64,000 nucleotides of DNA from Prevotella sp. Its GTDB lineage: Bacteria; Bacteroidota; Bacteroidia; Bacteroidales; Bacteroidaceae. This document shows, in pieces, positions 26,861-34,700 of this stretch (position 1 is the first letter of the stretch; each line of letters begins with the position of its first letter). Position numbers and translations under genes: made by a program. The notes under the pieces were generated by a model, which was given only the letters and a program-made list of their open reading frames with translations, had not been told where the DNA came from and did not search any database. The stretch is from NCBI GenBank assembly GCA_017462915.1, contig JAFTQG010000036.1, positions 1 through 64,000 of the forward strand, read 5' to 3'.

Positions 26861-29800
26861 AAAATATATACATATATATCCCGATACTGTTCCTTGCCGG
26901 TTTCCTTCCTGCCTTGGGACAGAGCGCAGGCCAGAATTACGTATTGACGCAGACAATGCAGAAGGCTTATAACAGTGAAGCGGAAGATGACTCGCTTGTT
27001 GCCGGTGCGGAACTTGTGTCAAGGACAGAGATACAGTATTATGACGGTCTCGGCAGACCTACGTATAATGTGCAGAACGGACTGAGTCCGTCAAACATGA
27101 ATCTCGGTACAATGACGGAGTATGACAATGCTCAGAGCCTTACACGAAACTGGCTGGCAGCACCGGTGTACGGCTCATTTGACTATCAGTCCACAGCAGA
27201 TTTCAAGAACGCGGCGTCCATGGCGCACGGGACGGAACACGCCTTCACCGTCACAGCCACGGATGCCCTTGGCAGAGATGACTACTGGCAGAATGCAGGG
27301 GATGCATGGCATACCGGGAGCAGGATAGTCAAGACAGAATACATGACCAACGGCGAGAAAAGCATCATACAGTATTCCGCACCGACAGACAAACACTCGT
27401 TGGTCAGGGACGGATACTATGCAGCCTGTATGCTTGACGGCGTGAAGACCACTGATGAGGACGGACACACGCTGGAGGTTTATACTGATATGTTCGGCAG
27501 GAAAGTCCTTGAGCGCCGTAACGGGAACAATGACACATATTTTGTCTACAATGTTATAGGCCAGCTCCGCTATGTCCTCACTCCACAGTACCAGACTGAC
27601 AAGGCTAAGGATATAGGAGCCTATGAGTACAGGTATGACTCTCACGGCAATGTGGTGAAGAAAATCCTTCCTGGATGTGAGTACATGCAATACTGGTATG
27701 ACGGCAGCGACAGGATGATTGCCATGCAGGACGGCAGGATGCGTGCAGGCAAAGAAAACCATCACACGTTTTATATTTATGACAAGTTCGGAAGGCTGGC
27801 AATACAGGGAGGCTGTACAGGTCTTGCATCTCCGAGTGGTAATCTCGCGACAATGGACATTACTGCTCCGCATGACAAGACCGTCGACTTCGGAGGGTAT
27901 ACTGTCCGCACACCTTCCTATTTCAACAATCCCAAGGCGGAGATTGTGAACTATTACGACGACTATGCCTTCGTGGACTATTGTGGAGCGCTGAAGAGGC
28001 TTCCTGTAGACAGCCTCAAGCAGGAACTCATACAGACTCCTGCCGTGGAATTCAGGGGTATAGAATATGGCAAGGGACAGCTGACAGGACAGTTTATCGT
28101 GGACCCAGAGCAGAACTATACACTTACGGCATATTTCTATGACATCCGCGGCAATGTGATAGCCTCGCGGAGCATCTCCTCGGACCGCACTTATACCTCG
28201 ACCCGTACAGACTATACTTTCCTTAACACCGTAAAGCGTACCGTGCAGACTGTGATAAGAGACTTCGGAACACCGAATGCGAGAAAGACAGGCACAGACG
28301 TTGTCAACACCTATGACGAGCGAAGCGGAAAGCTTCTCCATTCCGACCTGACGGTAACGGATGACACCGGCTCAAAGTCCCGGCGTATCGAGTCTTACGG
28401 ATACGATGACCTCGGTCGCGTCAGCAAGCTGGAGCAGGGCAATGGCGTGCATACGACCTCATACGGCTACGACCTCCACGGCTGGACGACAGCCGTCACC
28501 GGCGACGCCTTCGCGGAAAGCCTCGCCTATGCCACAGGGGCGCATCCATGCTACAACGGCAGCATAAGCTCCATGGAGTGGATGACGGCAGACGACCATG
28601 CGGCACGGAGATACGACTTCACCTATGACGGTCTGAATCGTATGACGGATGCCGTCTATGACGATGCCGCTGGCGGCAGGAACCGTTATAACGAGACCGT
28701 AAGCTATAACGCGAACGGCTCCGCCCTCACCATAAAGCGCAACGGCAGGAACGATGCCGGTAGCTATACCGCCATAGACAACCTGACACTGGGATATAGA
28801 GGTAACCGTCTGCTGAAAGTCACCGACAAGGGCGATGCCTGTACAGCTACGGGCGCGACGGATTTCAATGACGGTGCAAACATAACGGTGGAGTACACCT
28901 ACGATGCCTGCGGAGCGCGTACAAGCGACGCGAACAAAGGCATAGCGAGCATACAGTACAGCTACTGGGGCACACCGGAACTTATCCAGTTCACCAACGG
29001 CAGCCAGACAAGATATATCTATGACGCCAGCGGCGTGAAACAGAAACGTATCCACATCACGGCAGTGGACAACATAGTCGTGCCGTTGAAGACCGTGATG
29101 GAGCTTTCCGACGACCAGATACTGACAAGCGACACGACGGAATACTTAGGGAATCTCGTCTTTGAGAACGGCCGTCTTGACAAGGTGCTGTTCTCAAGCG
29201 GATACGTCTCCTGTAGCAATGACAATAATCAAGAACGCTTCACGTTCCACTATTTTGTGAAAGACCATTTGGGCAACAACCGCGCGGTGGTAAATGAAAG
29301 TGGAGCGATAGAGCAGACGACGCACTATTACCCATTCGGCAACAGCATCGCCGATATAGGCACGAACGCCTCCATCCAGCAATACAAGTACAACGGCAAG
29401 GAACTTGACCGTATGCATGGACTGGACTGGTACGACTACGGTGCGCGCAACTATGACCCTGCAATCCTTCAGTGGGACAGGCTGGATCCGTTGGCTGACA
29501 AATATCATCCTGTCAGTCCGTATGTGTATTGTCATGATAATTCAATTAACAGAATAGATCCTGATGGTAATGATGACTATTATACAAATTCAGGCGTTTT
29601 TTTGTATTCCGACAATAAACCTACAGACTTTATTATTATTCGTAATGAAGCACTTTATATACAAAAGCAGATGACTGGGGCCGCCTGGATCAATCCGTAC
29701 ACATCATTATCTAATACTATTTTGTCATCAGAGGCTTATTCTAAAATATTTACAGATGTATTGTCCAAAATGTCCGGTGTGGATGTAAAAAATCTCCATA

Positions 29801-30177
29801 ATGGAGAAGTTTCTGTTACTGTATGGCAACCAGATGGTAATTTGAAATCAACAATAGATCAGTATAATGACGCAGGATTGAGTGGTGATGTTTTAGCAGG
29901 AATAGGTCCTTACAATGGGAAACAACGGTTAACAGCTTATATAGATATTTTGGGAACTTCTGAACAAAGGATATATTCTTCAAGATCTAATATACAAAAC
30001 TTATTGGGGGTTCATGAATATATAGAGCATTTTAAGAATGATATGGGTAATGATGATAATTCACATTTAAAAATATACAAGAATATGCAAAAGCATGAAT
30101 CTTGGAATAAGACAACCCAGTTATATAAAGATTATATGATAAAAATATATAATTCACTAAAGGCAAGAACGAGATGA
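26857..30177 (+). CDS. Rhs polymorphic toxin with variable C-terminal tip (HExxxH)
   Basis: A 1106-residue protein: signal peptide (F-L-P-A-L-G-Q), a DUF6443-like N-terminal domain (Y-Y-D-G-L-G-R-P), many YD repeats (residues about 150-800), and the Rhs core (Y-P-F-G-N-S, Y-K-Y-N-G-K-E-L-D, Y-D-Y-G-A-R-N-Y-D-P) that ends at I-D-P-D-G-N near residue 905. The last 200 residues are the variable tip. They switch abruptly to AT-rich codons and hold H1053-E-Y-I-E-H1058 plus later H residues (S-H-L-K-I-Y, K-H-E-S-W), suggesting a metal-dependent enzyme; the activity is not known to me. The first immunity-like gene overlaps its stop. Likely a contact-dependent competition toxin, although no type VI components are in the window. 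Confidence 0.88.
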   Translation: MKNIYIYIPILFLAGFLPALGQSAGQNYVLTQTMQKAYNSEAEDDSLVAGAELVSRTEIQYYDGLGRPTYNVQNGLSPSNMNLGTMTEYDNAQSLTRNWLAAPVYGSFDYQSTADFKNAASMAHGTEHAFTVTATDALGRDDYWQNAGDAWHTGSRIVKTEYMTNGEKSIIQYSAPTDKHSLVRDGYYAACMLDGVKTTDEDGHTLEVYTDMFGRKVLERRNGNNDTYFVYNVIGQLRYVLTPQYQTDKAKDIGAYEYRYDSHGNVVKKILPGCEYMQYWYDGSDRMIAMQDGRMRAGKENHHTFYIYDKFGRLAIQGGCTGLASPSGNLATMDITAPHDKTVDFGGYTVRTPSYFNNPKAEIVNYYDDYAFVDYCGALKRLPVDSLKQELIQTPAVEFRGIEYGKGQLTGQFIVDPEQNYTLTAYFYDIRGNVIASRSISSDRTYTSTRTDYTFLNTVKRTVQTVIRDFGTPNARKTGTDVVNTYDERSGKLLHSDLTVTDDTGSKSRRIESYGYDDLGRVSKLEQGNGVHTTSYGYDLHGWTTAVTGDAFAESLAYATGAHPCYNGSISSMEWMTADDHAARRYDFTYDGLNRMTDAVYDDAAGGRNRYNETVSYNANGSALTIKRNGRNDAGSYTAIDNLTLGYRGNRLLKVTDKGDACTATGATDFNDGANITVEYTYDACGARTSDANKGIASIQYSYWGTPELIQFTNGSQTRYIYDASGVKQKRIHITAVDNIVVPLKTVMELSDDQILTSDTTEYLGNLVFENGRLDKVLFSSGYVSCSNDNNQERFTFHYFVKDHLGNNRAVVNESGAIEQTTHYYPFGNSIADIGTNASIQQYKYNGKELDRMHGLDWYDYGARNYDPAILQWDRLDPLADKYHPVSPYVYCHDNSINRIDPDGNDDYYTNSGVFLYSDNKPTDFIIIRNEALYIQKQMTGAAWINPYTSLSNTILSSEAYSKIFTDVLSKMSGVDVKNLHNGEVSVTVWQPDGNLKSTIDQYNDAGLSGDVLAGIGPYNGKQRLTAYIDILGTSEQRIYSSRSNIQNLLGVHEYIEHFKNDMGNDDNSHLKIYKNMQKHESWNKTTQLYKDYMIKIYNSLKARTR

Positions 30178-30749
30178 GAGATATAATATTTATAATTATT
30201 ATAGTTGCTTTCTGTGGATGCAATTCTGCGTCAAGGAAAGGTAGCAGTGCGACGTTTCCTGTGATAGCGTTATTGTCGCGAGTGGATTGTACTTGGTTTG
30301 AGGATTCCATGCTGAATAAGCGGGCAGGAATAGAGAAACCTGAAGATGTGTATTTGAATTTTGTCTTGACCAATCCGAATGATAGCCCTGTTTATATTCC
30401 CATGCACCGAGATATCACGGACACTCTGTATAAATCACATATAGAAGTATACCATAAAGGACATAAACTGAATACAGAAAAACAGCATTCTCATCCGATA
30501 ATCTTGAAAGGTAAGGAACAATGTACTATCACAGTAAAAATACAAGATATTGGTGATACGGAGTTGTGTAGTGATTTCAGCGATATAAAGAAAGCCTTTG
30601 CTTCTCTTGAATTTAAATATGTAAAAGATGAATCAGACAGCATATATGGTAAAAAGCGGGTTGGCGACATGAAGTTTTATATAGACGATGCATTAGAATT
30701 TACATATAGAGAACCGGAGACATTTGGCCGTTTTGTAATGTGGAGGTAG
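30174..30749 (+). CDS. lipoprotein, probable immunity protein to the Rhs toxin (copy 1)
   Basis: The 191-residue product has a short lipoprotein signal (I-V-A-F-C-G-C) and a beta-rich body. It overlaps the Rhs stop codon by 4 bases and shares the AT-rich composition of the toxin tip, the usual place of a cognate immunity gene. It is similar over its length to the next gene (C-x-W/C-F-E-D, N-F-V/E-F-M-L-T-N-P-N, L-Y-K/R-S-H-I, F-K-Y-V/I-K-D). A lipoprotein immunity factor would fit neutralisation of a toxin in the periplasm or at the membrane. Function is inferred from position only. Confidence 0.7.
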   Translation: MRDIIFIIIIVAFCGCNSASRKGSSATFPVIALLSRVDCTWFEDSMLNKRAGIEKPEDVYLNFVLTNPNDSPVYIPMHRDITDTLYKSHIEVYHKGHKLNTEKQHSHPIILKGKEQCTITVKIQDIGDTELCSDFSDIKKAFASLEFKYVKDESDSIYGKKRVGDMKFYIDDALEFTYREPETFGRFVMWR

Positions 30750-30770
30750 GGACACGAAAACAAGAGTGAT

Positions 30771-31349
30771 ATGAGAATCTTTTTATATATAGTTATAGTA
30801 ATAATTTGTATCGGATGTAAATCAGAGCCATGCAGTCATGATGAGGGTTTGCCGGTGGTTGCGTCATTGACAAAATTAAGTTATACTTGTTTTGAAGATA
30901 CCGTGTCTGGTAAAGGAGACAGCCGTGAGAAAATGGGGCAGATGTATTTGGAGTTTATGCTGACAAATCCTAACGAGGACTCCGTGTGGCTTCCGATGAA
31001 TAAAGTTTATATAGACTCAGTTTATACAGACACCTTATATAGATCTCATATATCTGTAGTCTTGAACGGTCATAAAGTATACGCAAGAAAGTTGTATCCT
31101 ACTCCGTTAGTAATGAGCGGCAACGAGAAATGCCGCATGGTGATGAAGATACATGATATTGATGCGAAATACTTACATGATATAAAGAAGACCGTTACGT
31201 CCCTTGGTTTTAAATATATAAAAGACAAGTCAGACAGCATTTGCTGCAAAAGAGGAGGCGATATAAGGTTTACTGTAGATTCAAATATTGTTCTGTGTAA
31301 AATGCCGAAGATATTTTGGAATAACAATATTCAGAGTATGCCCGATTGA
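30771..31349 (+). CDS. lipoprotein, probable immunity protein paralogue (copy 2)
   Basis: The 192-residue product has a lipoprotein signal (V-I-I-C-I-G-C) and is a diverged tandem duplicate of the preceding gene, with the same L-T-N-P-N, L-Y-R-S-H-I and F-K-Y-I-K-D-K-S-D-S blocks. The 21-base gap suggests the same transcript. The duplicate may protect against a related toxin tip met in competitors or lost from this locus. Confidence 0.68.
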   Translation: MRIFLYIVIVIICIGCKSEPCSHDEGLPVVASLTKLSYTCFEDTVSGKGDSREKMGQMYLEFMLTNPNEDSVWLPMNKVYIDSVYTDTLYRSHISVVLNGHKVYARKLYPTPLVMSGNEKCRMVMKIHDIDAKYLHDIKKTVTSLGFKYIKDKSDSICCKRGGDIRFTVDSNIVLCKMPKIFWNNNIQSMPD

Positions 31350-31565
31350 TTTACTCTGCCAAGTAACCGTGACCTCATAAAACTATATCTTAAAGGTCAA
31401 CTTATGACTTATATCATCAGGGAGTACGACGATTATGATTTGTAAACTTCACCATATAAATATGAAGCAAGGAAATCAAACAGTCTTCACCAACGGAGGC
31501 CAGTGGCTTGATGGTTTCTCAGACCATTTGCCGGTAGTCGTATATGTAGTGAAAGAGGTGAAGTA
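31350..31565. other. right border of the Rhs element with a nuclease gene-end fragment
   Basis: Nothing recognisable lies in 31350-31475. From about 31474 an orphan frame encodes T-V-F-T-N-G-G-Q-W-L-D-G-F-S-D-H-L-P and the following residues of the EEP nuclease C-terminus, ending at TAG 31563-31565. Positions 31495-31562 are identical to 22271-22338. This is either the original 3' end of the nuclease gene displaced by insertion of the Rhs element, or a remnant of a second nuclease gene. Confidence 0.75.
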
Positions 31566-31690
31566 GGTGGTTGTTTAGTGGTTTAGTTGTTTGGTCGTTT
31601 AGTTATCAGTCTATTCCGGCTATATCGGCTATTCCGACTATCAAAATCCCCACCATCTTACCAAACTATTAAACTACCAAACGCCCTAAA
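31566..31690. repeat. mosaic 8-bp/9-bp degenerate repeat
   Basis: A TTTAGTTG/TTTGGTCG 8-bp block (about 31566-31605) joins a CTATTCCGG/CTATATCGG 9-bp block (about 31609-31645) and, after a spacer, a reverse-oriented AAACTACC-type block (about 31663-31690). The arrangement repeats that at 50722-50880. Confidence 0.7.
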
Positions 31691-31691
31691 C

Positions 31692-31740
31692 AATCAGAAG
31701 AGCGGCAACCGCAATTAAAACGGTTGCCGCTCTTCTGATT
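31692..31740. terminator. perfect 20-bp terminator hairpin
   Basis: A 20-bp perfect stem (31692-31711 with 31721-31740, arm core AGAAGAGCGGCAACCG) and a 9-base loop. It lies 43 bases after the stop of the minus-strand pectin enzyme and about 130 bases after the nuclease gene-end fragment on the plus strand, so it may stop both transcripts. Confidence 0.8.
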
Positions 31741-31783
31741 ATATATCTATATTTCTGTCAGTAAGTTTGTATGGACGGAAATA

Positions 31784-34700
31784 TTATTTCCTGACAAACT
31801 TGCCGCCTTTCTTTACCACGATGCCTTTGGCAGACTCTGTGACGCGCTGCCCGGCAATGTTGTAGAGTTTGCCGTCGTCAGTGCCGTTGCCGTCACCGGA
31901 AACCTCTACGCCGGATATGTCAGTAGCCTTTCCGAGCACAACCTCTGCCGACATATCAGAGAGGATTCCATGCTCGTTTACAGACTGTACGGTGATTTTG
32001 TCACCCTCATTGCCTGCGAAAGACGTGTCGGTGAGGAATGCCGACGGCGTGCCGTTGACAGTCACCACATAGCATATCGCGAACTCATCAGCCTCCCATG
32101 CAGCAACATTCCCGTTGACATTGACGGCAGGTGTGGCAGTCTTCTCCACAGTCAGCAGAGGATTCCATGCACCTGTCTGAGCATTGGCGGTCTTGTCTCC
32201 GGCCATCACATTCTCCACGGTATACTGAGCTATGTCAGACGGCGAGAGCCAGTTTTTCGACTCGCCTGTAACCTTTGTGCCGTTGTCCATGTAGTAATAA
32301 TCCTTGCGTGACGCGTCAGAGTACACCTTGTTGCCGTTCTCGTCGGCAAGGTCATCATGCAGCTGGTTGCCGTTCTTGTCCTTGATGTCGTAGATGGCCC
32401 AGAGTGCTGGCAAGCCTCCCATGGTCTCCGTCCAGTAGCCGCTTATCGGTGTCAGTTCCATCTTCGTATGCAGGAAGACGGTCTTCGGATATTCGTGCCA
32501 AGGGCGTCCGAACGATATGGAGTAGGTGGCAGGATCGGAAGCGTAATGTGTGGTGATGGTAGTGTTGTTGAACACATATCCCCAGCGTGTCTCCTTCTCA
32601 TGGCTCGGCGCCACTATCCATCCGCCCTTGTCGCGGTTGATGTCGAGCACGGTATTCTCAAACCATACATCGCCGTTGCCGTAGATGAAGTCCACGGAGC
32701 CCTCTATGGTGGAGTTGTTCCAGAAGGCGCGCTTGTATGTGCCGTTGCTCTTGTATGTGTCCTGGTAAGAGCGTGCCCTCACACCGTCAAACACGATACG
32801 GTCGGCATCGGTATTGAGACAGAGAGCCTGCGGTCCGGCCTTCTTGTCCTTTGTCCAGTTCTCGTTGTCGACGGTTATTCCCGACATGAGGAATCCGTCG
32901 CCACCAGCCTGCACCTCTATCGTCGCACCTGCATTGACATGATACCACGGCTTCTGCCAGTTTTTCGTGTCTCCGCCGTCCTGACGGTCAGAGGCGATGA
33001 ATACCTTCTCCACGTCCTGACCTATAAGATGCACGTTAGGCTTGTTTATATGTACCAGTCGGCAGTCGTCATACTTCACCGTGCCGTCCATGCTCTTTCC
33101 GTTGCCCTGGATGCGTTCCGTCTCCGTCATCGACGCATCAGTCCAGCGTGTGCCGTAGCTTGAGTTGAAATACGGGTTCGGATCGTCATAGTATCCCTCC
33201 TTTATGTATATGAGGTAAGGCTTTGCCGATGTCGCAGGGGCATCGTTTATGGCATCCTGTATGTATCGGTACTGCTTAGGCATGGTCTCCGTGGCGTCGA
33301 TGCTCTCGCCGTAGGCAAGGTTCAGGGACTTGTCCACGACAGCGTCGAATATCCTTGCCGCAGGCTTTGCGCGCTCCATGACGGTGAATGTCAGTGTCAC
33401 AGCCTCGCCGTTGTTGCCCGACTTGTCCACGACATATCCCGCCGGCATGGTGAATGTGTATGTCTTGCCGTATTCGAGAGCTACATAGTCGAACGATACG
33501 GAACGGGTGTTCCATGTCGGAGTGAGTATCTTGCCGTCAAGCGAAGCCACGCCGTTTACGAGAGTTCCCTCCTGTATGCGCTCGTTGTAGGAGATTGTAA
33601 TCTTGCCCGAAGCCGATACGCCCGTGGCATTGTCGGCAGGGATTGTGCTTGTCACGACAGGAGCCTCGTTGTCTTTCTCCACCTCGGCAGTGCCCATGAC
33701 ATATACATTTCCTACACCAGACTCGGAATGAGCGAAGTAGTCCAGACCGTCAAATGTTCCCTCCACGTCGTATGTTCCGTAAGTTCCCTCGCCTGTACCC
33801 GTGATGCGGATATACACAAGAGCCTTGCCCATCGCCTCGGCAGGGATGCCGAAAGTGAAGTCGGTAATCTTTCCTGCGCCAGATGTCTCGCATACTGCGC
33901 CCTCGATATCTGTGAACGATTTGCCGTCGAGAGAATACTGCGCCTTGTAGTTCTTGTCGGCATTGTTCTTCGCGCACATCTGCGAAACGAAGGTCGCCGA
34001 TGTGAATTTCATTGTCGAGAACTGATACTGCCAGGCGATGTCCGTAGTCCTGTAACCGTTCTGGTACAGTCCGTTGAGGCCAGTCGTGACGACACCGATG
34101 CGGTTGCGCACGACAGGTGTGCCGCCGTCCTTTGTGTATGCAGGAGTGCCGTCGGCAACCTTGGCGACAAACGCCTTGGCATTGCGCTCAGCGTCCCATG
34201 CTATATCGGCAGGGAAAGGATAGTCTGCCGTGGTAGGGTAGGCGTAGGCCTGCACCTTGCTGGCATCAAATACAGCGATGAAATCCTGTACCTCATACTC
34301 TGCCGTGATGTTCATGTCGCCGTTGACGGTTATCACACGAGGATTGTCAGTGCTGTTGTCCTCCCATTTCAGGAAGTTGAGAATCCTTGAGTTCTCTGCC
34401 GTTGCGGTAATCTCTGTGCCCTCCTCATATCTGCCGTTGTTGTCGTCAGGAGAGAGAGTCACCGAACCGAGAGACAGCTCGGCGTCGTTCTTCACGAAGG
34501 TCTTCACGGTATATACAGGGACAGTCTCGAAGACAGCGGTGAAGTCCTTGTCGCCGTCCATCGTGAATGTTATCCTCTCGTCCGTAGAATAGTCCTCTCC
34601 GTTGAGAGTCCATTTCTGGAACTTATAGCCGAAATTCCTCTTTGCAGTGAGTGTCACGGCCTTTCCCTCCTTTATCTGGCTGCCGCTTGGAGTGGCAACG

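Noticed and set aside
27175..28341. 388-codon minus-strand frame opposite the Rhs gene
   Set aside because: It is a shadow of the GC-rich YD-repeat coding sequence, with no domain or start signal.
31368..31400. Possible further unit of the 22-bp family (CGTGACC ... AGGTCAA)
   Set aside because: The two cores are 26 bp apart, only two are present and the spacer does not match, so it is probably chance.
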